From assembly GCF_036248275.1 (NCBI RefSeq), contig NZ_CP109181.1:682001-746000 (forward strand): 64,000 nucleotides of DNA, read 5' to 3'. The position numbers and the translations under genes are program-made. Shown in pieces: positions 25,834-34,665 of the stretch (position 1 is its first letter; every line of letters begins with the position of its first letter). The stretch is from Streptomyces sp. NBC_01716. Lineage in GTDB: Bacteria > Actinomycetota > Actinomycetes > Streptomycetales > Streptomycetaceae. The notes under the pieces were generated by a model. It saw only the letters and a program-made list of their open reading frames with translations, had not been told where the DNA came from and searched no databases.

Positions 25834-27041
25834 GAATCACGGACATCCGTTGTGCCCGTATCGGGGAGAGCCCCGTCGTGCGGGTCGTGACCGACGAAGG
25901 CATCGACGGATTCGCCGAGGTCGAATACACGAAGGCCAATGTCGTGTCCACCCTCGGGATATCGCGCGAACTCCTCATCGGATGCGACCCGACCGAGGTC
26001 GAACGCTGCATGATCCGAATCCGCCGGCTGGGGGGATCCAAGCCGTGGGGAGCGATGGTCTCAGCCATCGAGATCGCTCTCTGGGACATCGCCGGAAAAG
26101 CCGCCGGACTCCCGATTCACCGGCTGCTGGGAGGAAAGGTCCGCGACCGGATCCGTGTCTACAACGGTGGTGTACGACGTCCGCTCGAAGGCCACACTCC
26201 TCAGGACTACGCGGATGCCATGGCCTACAGCGCCGCGGCGCCCGAGGGCTTCAGCATCTTCAAGGAAGGCGTCGGACTTCACGGTTTCATGGCGCCCAAC
26301 ACTCCCGATTTCCTCTACAACGAGTTGCGCACCGGCCCGCTGCATCCGAATCGGGGTCCGGTGACGCCCAACGCGCTGGCCCATGTCGTCGACTGTGTAG
26401 CGGCGATGAAGGACGTACTGGGGCCCGATCGGCGCCTCGCACTGGACATGGGACCGGGGTGGACCGTCTCCGACGCCATCACCGTCCTGCGCCGGCTCGA
26501 ACCCTTCGACATCGCCTGGGCCGAGGACCTGCTGACCGGAGACTTCGTGCCGTGGGGCGAGGTTGACGGCTATCACGAGATCACCGGATCGACCATCATT
26601 CCCACCCACACCGGCGAACAGATCTATCTGCGCCAGAACTTCCGCGAACTGATCGACCGCCGGGCCGTTCGGATCATCGGCCCCGACCCCGGAGACGTCG
26701 GCGGACTCGCCGAGCTGAAATGGATCGCCGAATTCGCCGACCTCTACGGAATCCAGATCGCACCGCACGGAGTCAGCAGCGGACTGCTGGGACTCGCGGC
26801 GCTGATCCAGGTCAGCGCGGTGCTCCCGGACAATCTCATCGCGTTCGAATACCCGGTGGCGCGTGAACCCTGGTGGTACGAGATGGTCTCAGGGCTCGGG
26901 GACCCGATCGTCGTGAACGGCCATGTGACGGTCGGCGACGCACCCGGGCTGGGGATCGAGATCGACCGTGAGTTGGCGACAGCGCATCTGGAACCAGGTG
27001 CGGAGGACTTCTTCGAGTGGAAGACGGTGCCGGCGCGATGA
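25830..27041 (+). CDS. Enolase-superfamily (mandelate racemase/muconate lactonizing) enzyme
   Basis: 403 residues. N-terminal capping domain, then barrel with putative base K145 (FSIFKEGV), metal ligands D206 (LALDMGPGW), E232 (AWAEDLL) and E263 (HTGEQIY), and H313 in IAPHGVSSG. The pattern fits sugar-acid dehydratases of the MR/MLE group, which convert an aldonate to a 2-keto-3-deoxy acid; a racemase is possible. An insert of about 25 residues follows K145 (HGFMAPNTPDFLYNEL...). Coupled by ATGA overlaps to the permease upstream and the aldo/keto reductase downstream. Confidence 0.88.
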   Translation: MRITDIRCARIGESPVVRVVTDEGIDGFAEVEYTKANVVSTLGISRELLIGCDPTEVERCMIRIRRLGGSKPWGAMVSAIEIALWDIAGKAAGLPIHRLLGGKVRDRIRVYNGGVRRPLEGHTPQDYADAMAYSAAAPEGFSIFKEGVGLHGFMAPNTPDFLYNELRTGPLHPNRGPVTPNALAHVVDCVAAMKDVLGPDRRLALDMGPGWTVSDAITVLRRLEPFDIAWAEDLLTGDFVPWGEVDGYHEITGSTIIPTHTGEQIYLRQNFRELIDRRAVRIIGPDPGDVGGLAELKWIAEFADLYGIQIAPHGVSSGLLGLAALIQVSAVLPDNLIAFEYPVAREPWWYEMVSGLGDPIVVNGHVTVGDAPGLGIEIDRELATAHLEPGAEDFFEWKTVPAR

Positions 27042-27991
27042 CGAACACGCCATTGAGGGCGGTCGGTGCCACCGGCCTGGAAGTGACACCGCTGACGATC
27101 GGCGGAGCCCCGCTGGGTTCGATGCCCAAGAACTTCGGATACGAGGTGTCGTACGAGAGCGGCGTCGCCACGGCGCGCGCCGCTCTCACCGGAGCCGTGC
27201 GCGCACTGGACACCTCCGCCGCGTACAGCGGTGGGGAGTCGGAGCGACGCATCGGAACCGCGCTCGCCCAAGTCGGCGGCCTGCCCGATGGATACCTTCT
27301 GTCGACCAAGATCACGCGTGACCTCGACACCGGCGACTTCTCCGGGGAGCAGATGCGCCGGTCGATCGCGGGAAGTCTTGAGCGACTTGGAATCGACCGC
27401 GTCCCGCTCGTATATCTGCACGATCCCGAGAACACGACCTTCGAGGAGGCCATGCGTCCCGGAGGAGCGGTCGAGGTACTGCGTGAACTCAAGGAGACCG
27501 GAATCGCGCACGCCATCGGGGTGGCGGGCGGAGATACGTCGGTCATTTCCCGGTACGTCTCCACCGGGATCTTCGACGTACTGCTCACCCACAATCGGTG
27601 GACCCTGGTGAACCGCAACGCCGGCCGCCTCATCGACCAGGCGAGCGACCTGGGAATGGGCGTGGTGAACGCGGCGGTGTTCGGCGGCGGAATCCTCGCG
27701 TCAGGCACCCACGCGTCAACCCGCTACGGATATCGCGACGCGCCCGAAGAGCTTCTCGCGGCGATCCGCCGCATCGAGGCGCTCTGCTCGGAGGCGGACA
27801 TCCCCCTGGCCGCTCTCGCCGTCCAGTTCTCCGTCCGGGATCCCCGCATCGCCAGCACCGTCGTGGGCGTCTCGCGCCCCGAACGCATCGAGCAGAACGT
27901 CGCGGCGACCACCGTGGCCATCCCCGAGGAAATCTACGACGAGGTGGATCTGATCGTGGCATCGCTTCCGGCCGCCCTCGGCCCCCAGTAA
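27038..27991 (+). CDS. Aldo/keto reductase (L-fucose/D-arabinose dehydrogenase-like)
   Basis: 317 residues. The AKR tetrad is complete: D58 and Y63 in ALDTSAAYSGGESERRIG, K91 in LLSTKI, H128 in VYLHDP. The C-terminal PRIASTVVGVSRPERIEQNV motif binds the NADP adenosine. The layout resembles bacterial sugar dehydrogenases that oxidise L-fucose, D-arabinose or similar to lactones. The start overlaps the enolase-family stop (ATGA 27038-27041). With the dehydratase it could perform the first oxidation of an imported sugar. Confidence 0.9.
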   Translation: MTNTPLRAVGATGLEVTPLTIGGAPLGSMPKNFGYEVSYESGVATARAALTGAVRALDTSAAYSGGESERRIGTALAQVGGLPDGYLLSTKITRDLDTGDFSGEQMRRSIAGSLERLGIDRVPLVYLHDPENTTFEEAMRPGGAVEVLRELKETGIAHAIGVAGGDTSVISRYVSTGIFDVLLTHNRWTLVNRNAGRLIDQASDLGMGVVNAAVFGGGILASGTHASTRYGYRDAPEELLAAIRRIEALCSEADIPLAALAVQFSVRDPRIASTVVGVSRPERIEQNVAATTVAIPEEIYDEVDLIVASLPAALGPQ

Positions 27992-28006
27992 GGACGGAGC
28001 ACCCGC

Positions 28007-29023
28007 ATGCCCATCCGCACCGCGATAATCGGCTTCGGCGTCTCAGGACGTGTCTTCCACGCGCCACTCGTCGCCGCCGACCCTGCCTTCGACCTCAGCA
28101 TGATCGTCACCTCCGACCCCGCTCGCGCGGCGGCGGCCACCGCCGCGTATCCAGCCACAAGAATCGTGCCGAGCCCCGACGATCTGTTCGCCGCCGCGGC
28201 GGATCTCGACCTCGTCGTCATCGGCAGCCCGAACAGCACCCACCTTCCGCTGGCTCTGCGCGCTCTCTCGGCCGGCCTGGACGTGGTCACCGACAAGCCC
28301 GTCACGGTGAGAGCCGATGACGCGCGGACCCTCATTCGGGCCGCGGACGAGGCGGGCCGGCTGCTGACGGTGTTCCAGAACCGGCGCTGGGACGGCGACT
28401 TCCTGACCCTCTCGGAGATCATCAGCACGGGCCGCCTCGGAGATGTCCACCAGTTCGAGACGGCCTTCGAATGGTGGAAGCCGGAGCGGGGAACGGAGTG
28501 GAAGGACACCACGGCCCCCGGTGAGGGTGGTGGCATCCTGTACGACCTCGGCCCTCATCTCATCGATCAGTGCCTCCAGTTGTTCGGGCCGGTCGAGGAA
28601 GTTCACGCGGAGCTCGACCGGCGCCGGCCGGGTGCGGTCAACGACGACGACAGCTTCGTCACGCTTCACCACGGAAGCGGTGTACGCAGCCGGTTGTGGA
28701 TGAGCGCGGTGGCATCCGCCCCCAGGCCGCGATTTCGCGTCGTGGGCTCAAGGGCCGTCGCGACGGTCTGGGGCCTCGACCCTCAGGAGGCGCAGCTCAT
28801 GGGCGGGCAGCGGCCGAACGATGCCGGGTATGGAATGGACACGAGCAGAGCGATCACCATCAGCGGTCCCGACGGTGAGGAGCGGGTCCCCGTCGCGGCA
28901 GGAGACTACCCCTCCTTCTACTCCGGGGTCGCGGCGGCGATCACGAACCGGACACCGGCTCCCGTCGACGCGGCCGATGCCGTGGCAGCGCTGTCCGTCA
29001 TCGAGACGGCCGCGAGTTCGTAA
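28007..29023 (+). CDS. Gfo/Idh/MocA family oxidoreductase
   Basis: 338 residues. N-terminal Rossmann domain with IIGFGVSGRVFHAPL (GxGxxG-like) and SPNSTHLPLALRALSAGLDVVTDKPVT (DKP in place of EKP), then the alpha/beta domain with EGGGILYDLGPHLIDQCLQLFG (catalytic D/H). AAGGACGGAG precedes ATG 28007. It is the last gene of the GntR-controlled cluster, 15 bp after the aldo/keto reductase. Members act on sugars, inositols or their keto forms with NAD(P). It converges on the histidine kinase gene with only 20 bp between. Confidence 0.92.
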   Translation: MPIRTAIIGFGVSGRVFHAPLVAADPAFDLSMIVTSDPARAAAATAAYPATRIVPSPDDLFAAAADLDLVVIGSPNSTHLPLALRALSAGLDVVTDKPVTVRADDARTLIRAADEAGRLLTVFQNRRWDGDFLTLSEIISTGRLGDVHQFETAFEWWKPERGTEWKDTTAPGEGGGILYDLGPHLIDQCLQLFGPVEEVHAELDRRRPGAVNDDDSFVTLHHGSGVRSRLWMSAVASAPRPRFRVVGSRAVATVWGLDPQEAQLMGGQRPNDAGYGMDTSRAITISGPDGEERVPVAAGDYPSFYSGVAAAITNRTPAPVDAADAVAALSVIETAASS

Positions 29024-29043
29024 GGCCGCCCGCGACGACATCG

Positions 29044-30447
29044 TCAAAGCCGCGCGGTGGGCAGGTGCAGGGTCACCGTGGTGCCGCGCCCGACCTCGGA
29101 GTTCACGGTCACCCGGCCGCCGTGGGCGCGGACGATGGCCTGGACGATCGCCAGACCAAGGCCTGAGCCACCGTAGGCGCGGCTCCGGCTGGCCTCGGCG
29201 CGCCAGAAGCGGTCGAACAGGCGCGGGATGTCAGCGGCGGGTATGCCCGAGCCGTTGTCGATGACGTCGACGCACGCCTCGTCACCGCGGTGGTACAGGG
29301 TCAAACCGACCTGGGTGCCGGGCGGGTTGTGCTGGACGGCGTTGCCCACCAGATTACGGAGGACCTGCTGCAGCCGGGCTTCGTCGCCGAGCACCGGGAG
29401 CCCGTCCGGCGGCGTGTCCAGGGTGATGTCGAGGCTGGAGTAGATCACGCGTGCGTCTTCGACCACGCTCTCGGCGAGCGTTGCCAGGTCGAGCGGGTGG
29501 CTGTTGAGGGGCCGGCCGGTGTCCAGGCGGGCGAGCAGTCCCAGCTCTTCGACCAGTAGCCGGATCCGGCCCACCTCGTCCTCGATCCGGACAAACACCT
29601 GCTCGACGTCGTCGCCTCCGAGGCCGCCCTGCCGGTAGAGCTCCAGCCAGCCGGAGATCGTGGCGAGCGGGGTGCGCAGTTCGTGCGAGGCGTCGGCGGC
29701 GAAGGTTCTCGCCCGGTCCTCGGCGCGGGCCTGCGCGTCGAAGGCGCGGTTGGTCGCCGCCGCCAGCATGTCGGTCTCGGTGCCCCGGTTCGATACGGGC
29801 AGTCGTTCGTCGCGCGACCCTTCGGCGATGGCATCGGCCGCTTGCGCCATCTCGGTCAGGGGACGCAGGCCGATGTGCAGTACGACCAGGCCCAGCGCCA
29901 TCAGGACGATCACCGAGACGAACGCGATCGTCGCCATGCTCCCGATGAAACCGACGACGGTGTTCCTGTCGACGTTCGGGTCGTTCACGAGGATCATCCG
30001 AGCGACGTCGTCAGTGCCTCTGTCGGAGTAGGTGATCCGCATACCAGGTGTGGTGATCAGTACGGCCACCACGTCGTCTCCGGTCTCCATGATCTCGCCC
30101 GGGTCCGCGTTCTTCGCGAGCCGGGCGAGCTCGTACTCCCTTCCGGCGCTCGTCCCGATGGCGAACAGGATGTGGTCGTCCTCGTCCAGTCCCATGGTGC
30201 CGAGGGGCGGGCCGAGCATGGTCTCGAACTGATCCGAGTTGATGGTCTGCGGGGCGGAACGGATCAGCACGCCGATCCGGCGCTCGTCGTCGCGCAGTTT
30301 GTCGACGGACCGATCGTGGATGTAGTCGTTGGCCAGGAACCCGGTCAGGGCGGTGCTGGCGCCGAGGGCAAAAACGAAAAGCATCAGAAAGCCCACGAGC
30401 AACCGGCCACGGATACCCGCCTGCCATCGGCGCCAGCGCCGCCTCAT
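29044..30447 (-). CDS. Sensor histidine kinase
   Basis: 467 residues. TM1 at ~15-38, an extracellular domain of ~125 residues, TM2 at ~164-193, HAMP (~194-245), HisKA with the phospho-acceptor in ADASHELRTPL (H255), and a complete HATPase domain: N box NLVGNAVQHN, G1 DNGSGIP, F box FDRFWRAE, G2 GGSGLGLAI. The start overlaps the response regulator stop (ATGA 30444-30447). It is third in an MMPL-regulator-kinase operon, so the signal is likely linked to the cell envelope or a transported lipid/toxic compound. Confidence 0.94.
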   Translation of the reverse strand: MRRRWRRWQAGIRGRLLVGFLMLFVFALGASTALTGFLANDYIHDRSVDKLRDDERRIGVLIRSAPQTINSDQFETMLGPPLGTMGLDEDDHILFAIGTSAGREYELARLAKNADPGEIMETGDDVVAVLITTPGMRITYSDRGTDDVARMILVNDPNVDRNTVVGFIGSMATIAFVSVIVLMALGLVVLHIGLRPLTEMAQAADAIAEGSRDERLPVSNRGTETDMLAAATNRAFDAQARAEDRARTFAADASHELRTPLATISGWLELYRQGGLGGDDVEQVFVRIEDEVGRIRLLVEELGLLARLDTGRPLNSHPLDLATLAESVVEDARVIYSSLDITLDTPPDGLPVLGDEARLQQVLRNLVGNAVQHNPPGTQVGLTLYHRGDEACVDVIDNGSGIPAADIPRLFDRFWRAEASRSRAYGGSGLGLAIVQAIVRAHGGRVTVNSEVGRGTTVTLHLPTARL

Positions 30448-31175
30448 CGCCCGGTGGTCCCCTCGTGGCCCGGTCCCCGCTCGTGCCGCAGGGCGTAACC
30501 GACGCCCCGCACGGTGTGGATCAGCGGCTCGTGTCCGTCGTCAATCTTGCGGCGCAAGTTGGAGATGAACCGCTCCACGACGACCGAGTCACCACCGAAG
30601 TCGTACTGCCAGACCGCTTCGAGGATCTGTGTCTTGGACAGCACCTGCCCCGGATGGGTGATGAGGACGTGCAGCAACTTGAACTCGGTCGGCGACAGCT
30701 TCACCAGTCGCTCACCGCGACGGACCTCGTGACGCCCCGGGTCCAGCGACAGATCGTGGAAGGTCAGAGCCGAGCCGGCGGGCACGGCGTTGCCGCGCGC
30801 ACGGCGCAGCAGTGCCTCGATCCGCGCCCCGATCTCCACGACGCTGAACGGCTTGACCACATAGTCGTCCCCGCCCAGCCGCAGTCCACGCACCCGGTCC
30901 TCGACCGCGTCCCGCGCGGTGAGGAACAGCACCGGCACTCCGATCGACCGCGACCTGAGCATGGCGAGTACGTCGAATCCGGTTCCCCCCGGCAGCATCA
31001 CGTCGAGCACGACGACGTCCGGCTGAAAGGTCCGCACTTGCTCAAGTGCCTCTGGGATGTCGGCTGCCACGTCCACCTCGTAGCCGGCGAAGCGCAGAGC
31101 GGAGGTCAGCAGACCGCGGATTCCTGGATCGTCGTCGACCACGAGTACGCGGTCGGGATGCTCGGTATCAGCCAT
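30444..31175 (-). CDS. OmpR/PhoB family response regulator
   Basis: 243 residues. Receiver domain with acidic pocket DDD (~14-16), phospho-acceptor D58 in VVVLDVMLPGGTGFDVL, T/S and K (VVKPFS) residues; C-terminal winged helix (~140-232) with LSPTEFKLLHVLITHPGQVLSKTQILEAVW and the GVGYALR ending. It is the partner of the adjacent kinase. The gene starts 35 bp after the MMPL gene and should control the MMPL promoter, which carries 11-bp-spaced direct repeats typical of this family's sites. Confidence 0.95.
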   Translation of the reverse strand: MADTEHPDRVLVVDDDPGIRGLLTSALRFAGYEVDVAADIPEALEQVRTFQPDVVVLDVMLPGGTGFDVLAMLRSRSIGVPVLFLTARDAVEDRVRGLRLGGDDYVVKPFSVVEIGARIEALLRRARGNAVPAGSALTFHDLSLDPGRHEVRRGERLVKLSPTEFKLLHVLITHPGQVLSKTQILEAVWQYDFGGDSVVVERFISNLRRKIDDGHEPLIHTVRGVGYALRHERGPGHEGTTGR

Positions 31176-31210
31176 CCGCTGCCTCCGTTCCGGTTCAGTA
31201 CGCGGTGTTG

Positions 31211-33406
31211 TCAGCCGACCAGTTCGGGCTCGCGAGCGGCGGGTTCGTTCTTGGCGAGGGCCTGACCTTCGACGTCCACCTTAGGCACCACCCGGTCCAG
31301 CCAGTGCGGGAGTCGCCAGGCACGGTCGCCCAGGAGCTTCAGCACGGCGGGGACCAGGGTGAGGCGCACCAGGAAGGCATCGACGAGAACTCCGAAAGCC
31401 AGGGCGAACGCGATCGGCATGACGTTGGGATCGTGTGAGAACAGGAAGCTGAAGAAGACGGTGATCATGATCGCCGCCGCTGCCACGACCACACGCCCGG
31501 CGTTGCGGCCGCCCGCCCTGATCGCCTCGTGCGCGTTGCCGTGGTGGGCGTAGTGCTCGCGCATCGCGGAGACGAGGAAGACCTCGTAGTCCATGGCCAG
31601 GCCGAAGAGGACTGCCATGACGATGATGGGTACGAAGCTGGGGACCGAACCCACGAGCGGTACTCCCAACACCCCGGCCAGCCAGCCCCATTGGAAGACG
31701 GCCACCATGGCACCGAATGCCGCGCCCACCGAGAGCAGGAAGCCCGCGGTGGCCTTGAGCGGAATCGTCCAGGACCGGAAGGCGATCAGCAGCAGGAGGA
31801 GGGACAGGCCGACCACGACGACGGTGAAGGGCAGCAGGGCGCCGCTGGTCTTGTCCACGGCGTCGATGCTGATGGCGGTCATACCGGTCACCGCGACATA
31901 GCTGCCGGTCTGCGCGCCGATGGGGACGAGCGCGGCGCGCAGGTCGCCGACCAGGGTGCTGGTGGCCTCGGCGTTGGGGCCGGTGGCGGGCACGATGCTG
32001 ACCACCGCGGCCTGCTTGTCGGGAGCGATGAGCGGGTCGCTCACTTCAGCGATGCCGGACATCGGCTCGACGGCGTCGATGACCTTCTCCGCGGTGGAGT
32101 TGATCTCGGCGACGGAGTCACCCTCGACAAGTACGGGCAGCGGGCCGTTGACACCGGGGCCGAACGCGCCGGCGATGAGGTCGTAGACCTGCCGCGGTTC
32201 GGAAGTCTTCGCCGCGGAACCGTTGTCGGCCAGGGCCAGCCGCAACTGCGCGGCGGGGACGGCGATCACGGCCAGAGAGAGGACGACGGCGACCAGGACC
32301 TTACGGGGATGCCGGATCACGGCGTCGACCCAACGTACGGCGAGACCGCGCGATTCCGTGTCGAGCGCGCGACGGGCGGCGCGGGACGACGGCTTGGGCC
32401 GGAGCCTGTCACCCGCCAGCGACATGACGCCGGGGAGCGCTGTCAGGGCGAGAAGAACGGCCAGGGCGACCGCACCGGCCGCCGCCAGGCCCATGGAGGT
32501 GAGCATCGGGACCCCGGCGAGGGTCAGGCCGGCCAAGGCGATGATCACGGTGAGACCGGCGAAGAGTACGGCGCTGCCCGCGGTGGCCGTGGCCATCGCG
32601 ATCGACTCGGCCATCGGCATCCCGCGGGTCAGCTGCGCACGGTGCCGGGAGACGATGAGCAGGGCGTAGTCGATACCGACGGCGAGGCCGAGCATGATCG
32701 CCAGGGTCAGCGCATTCTGGGAAACGTCGAAGTGGGCGGTGGCCAGAAGCGTGCCGGCGACCGAGCCTCCCACGCCGAGGACCGCCGTGAGGATCGGGAT
32801 CCCGGCCGCGACGACGGATCCGAACGTGATCAGCATGACGAGCAGAGCGACCCCGATGCCGATGGCCTCAGGGGTGCCGAACGGGGCGAGTTCCTCCTCG
32901 AAGGCGTCGCCGCCGAAGATGACACGTCCGCCCTGGTCGTTGAACCGCTCGTTGAAGGCCGCGCCGCTCGCCCGTACCGCCTCCTGCTGAGCGGGCTCGA
33001 CCTCGGCGTCCTGCTCCAGGTCGATACGGACCGAGGCGACCGCCACCCGGCCGTCCTCCGAAACCCTCTCCAGCGGATCGCTCACGTCCGCGACCAGGTC
33101 CTCGGCCCGCATCCGCTCCATGACGGCGCGCAGCTGCCGGACGACTGAATCGTCTTTGATCTTCGCCCCGTTGGGAGCGACGAACAGGACGTCACCCTCG
33201 ATCCCGCCCTCTTCGGGGAAGTGCCGGTTCGCCTTCTCCAGAGCGACCTGCGCCGGGGAACCGGGAATCGAATGACCGGGCGCGAACGAGCCGGATGAAG
33301 AGAACGCGAAGATGAGCGCCCCAGCCAGCACGGCCAGCGAGGTCAACAGAAAGATGAGCCGGCGACGGGCCGCCGCGGCCCCCAGCCGGTACAGGAGCTC
33401 AGCCAC
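31211..33406 (-). CDS. MMPL family transporter
   Basis: 731 residues with twelve predicted helices and two porter domains. The RND/MMPL signature AIMLGLAVGIDYALLIVSRHR lies in TM4; the second half has VLFGLAMDYEVFLVSAMREHY, the matching TM10 block. I prefer GTG 33406 (AAAGG seven bases upstream) over ATG 33421, which has no ribosome site. MMPL proteins export lipids, glycolipids or antibiotics using proton flow. It heads an operon with the two-component system. A truncated paralogue lies at 6120-7490. Confidence 0.92.
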   Translation of the reverse strand: MAELLYRLGAAAARRRLIFLLTSLAVLAGALIFAFSSSGSFAPGHSIPGSPAQVALEKANRHFPEEGGIEGDVLFVAPNGAKIKDDSVVRQLRAVMERMRAEDLVADVSDPLERVSEDGRVAVASVRIDLEQDAEVEPAQQEAVRASGAAFNERFNDQGGRVIFGGDAFEEELAPFGTPEAIGIGVALLVMLITFGSVVAAGIPILTAVLGVGGSVAGTLLATAHFDVSQNALTLAIMLGLAVGIDYALLIVSRHRAQLTRGMPMAESIAMATATAGSAVLFAGLTVIIALAGLTLAGVPMLTSMGLAAAGAVALAVLLALTALPGVMSLAGDRLRPKPSSRAARRALDTESRGLAVRWVDAVIRHPRKVLVAVVLSLAVIAVPAAQLRLALADNGSAAKTSEPRQVYDLIAGAFGPGVNGPLPVLVEGDSVAEINSTAEKVIDAVEPMSGIAEVSDPLIAPDKQAAVVSIVPATGPNAEATSTLVGDLRAALVPIGAQTGSYVAVTGMTAISIDAVDKTSGALLPFTVVVVGLSLLLLLIAFRSWTIPLKATAGFLLSVGAAFGAMVAVFQWGWLAGVLGVPLVGSVPSFVPIIVMAVLFGLAMDYEVFLVSAMREHYAHHGNAHEAIRAGGRNAGRVVVAAAAIMITVFFSFLFSHDPNVMPIAFALAFGVLVDAFLVRLTLVPAVLKLLGDRAWRLPHWLDRVVPKVDVEGQALAKNEPAAREPELVG

Positions 33407-33458
33407 TGGAACGCCTTTCATGGCAGGTGTTGATGACCTGCTCAGCGTCACGTCCCAA

Positions 33459-33522
33459 CTTGATGGCCGGCCCCCGCTGACCTTGACGGTTACTTGACGG
33501 CTCCCCCGCCGCCTCGTCAAGG
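33459..33522. promoter_or_regulatory. Direct repeats upstream of the MMPL operon, candidate response-regulator site
   Basis: CTTGATGG at 33459, CTTGACGG at 33482 and CTTGACGG at 33493 (the last two exactly 11 bp apart), plus an inverted copy CGTCAAGG at 33515-33522. OmpR-family regulators bind direct repeats with one-helical-turn spacing. They lie 50-115 bp upstream of the transporter start. Autoregulation by the operon's own response regulator is inferred. Confidence 0.5.
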
Positions 33523-33572
33523 TCCCGCCGGCTCCGGCCGCCGATGTCCTGTCCGGCCAACCGGCGCCTCAC

Positions 33573-34592
33573 CTACGGGGCCCCAACTGCTCCGGGAAAC
33601 CGACGCGCCCGTGGCGACGCCAGTAGCTCTTCGCTCCGTCGCCAGAGGCGCCGGGCGGATTCCGGGTCGATGGAGTGGGACGTGACAGTGGAGTTGGGGT
33701 GCCGCGGGTCGAACGCCTTCGGCTCGTCGTCCAGTTCGGAGATGTCGCTGTTCCTGAGGTAGATGCCGCCGATGTCGGCGAGAAGGGGGCTGGTGGCCGC
33801 GAACACCACGGTGGCGGCCCCCTGTCGCGGCGTCTTCCTCTCCCGCTCGGGGTCGATGACCGGCCGGCCGGACTCGTCGATCAGTCCCATGGCCCGCAGA
33901 CTCTCCTCGCCCGCGGCGCCGTTGAGGCCGGTGCCGACGACGATGCCCGGGTGGGTGGCGTATCCACGGATGCCGGCCTGGGCCCAGCGGCGGTCCAGCT
34001 CGACGGCGAAGAGCACGTTGGCCGTCTTGGACTGGGCGTAGGCCATGGTCGGCTCGTAGTCGGTGGCGAAGTGCAGGTTGTCCCAGTGGATGCCGGACAG
34101 GCGCTGGGCGCCGGAGGTGACGTTGACGACCCGGGCGCCGCGCGCGGCGCGCAGGGCGGGCAGCAGACCGAGGGTCAGTTGGAAGTGGCCGAGGTGGTTG
34201 GTCGCGAACTGGACTTCGTAGCCGCGGGCGTCCACGGTTCGCCGCGCGGGAGATGGCACGCTGGCGTTGTTGATCAAGAGGTGGAGCGGGCGGCCGGTTT
34301 CGAGCCGACGCGCCGCGAAAGCGTCGATCGACGCCGGGTCCAGCAGGTCCAGCCGGTCGGCCTCGACGTTCCCGATCCCCGCCAGGGCCCGCTCGGCGCG
34401 GTCCGGGTTTCGAGAGACCGTCGTCACCGACGCACCGGCCCCGGCCAGAGCACGGGTGACCTCCAGGCCGATCCCTGTATGGCCGCCGGTGATGATCACG
34501 TTCTTGTCGGCCAGGTCGATTCCGGCGATGACCTCCTTGGCCGTGGAGGCCGCGGTGAAGCCGGAACCGAGAGGACGCTGTTTGTGGTTCAT
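33573..34592 (-). CDS. SDR family oxidoreductase (retinol-dehydrogenase/WWOX-like)
   Basis: 339 residues, longer than a classical SDR. TGGHTGIG cofactor motif (~35-42), LLINNAS (~105), catalytic serine in VNVTSGAQRL and YAQSK (Y/K, ~185-189). A NADP-type arginine (SRNPDRA) follows the second strand. The C-terminal extension (~270-339) contains GGIYLRNSDISE, common in this branch. It is divergent from an AraC-type gene at 34666 and its promoter overlaps that regulator's probable site. Confidence 0.9.
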   Translation of the reverse strand: MNHKQRPLGSGFTAASTAKEVIAGIDLADKNVIITGGHTGIGLEVTRALAGAGASVTTVSRNPDRAERALAGIGNVEADRLDLLDPASIDAFAARRLETGRPLHLLINNASVPSPARRTVDARGYEVQFATNHLGHFQLTLGLLPALRAARGARVVNVTSGAQRLSGIHWDNLHFATDYEPTMAYAQSKTANVLFAVELDRRWAQAGIRGYATHPGIVVGTGLNGAAGEESLRAMGLIDESGRPVIDPERERKTPRQGAATVVFAATSPLLADIGGIYLRNSDISELDDEPKAFDPRHPNSTVTSHSIDPESARRLWRRSEELLASPRARRFPGAVGAP

Positions 34593-34630
34593 GGCACCAC
34601 GCTATGACCGCCGGTCCGCACGGTGAATAA

Positions 34631-34659
34631 TTGACAGTTCGCATTTCTTTCGCAATCGT
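34631..34659. promoter_or_regulatory. AraC promoter and 11-bp direct repeat between divergent SDR and AraC genes
   Basis: On the plus strand TTGACA (34631-34636) and AATCGT 17 bp later form a likely promoter for the AraC gene. Inside it TTCGCA occurs twice, 11 bp apart (34638-34643 and 34649-34654), as expected for an AraC-family activator contacting two major grooves. The SDR start is ~40 bp away on the other side. Confidence 0.5.
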
Positions 34660-34665
34660 TCAAGC

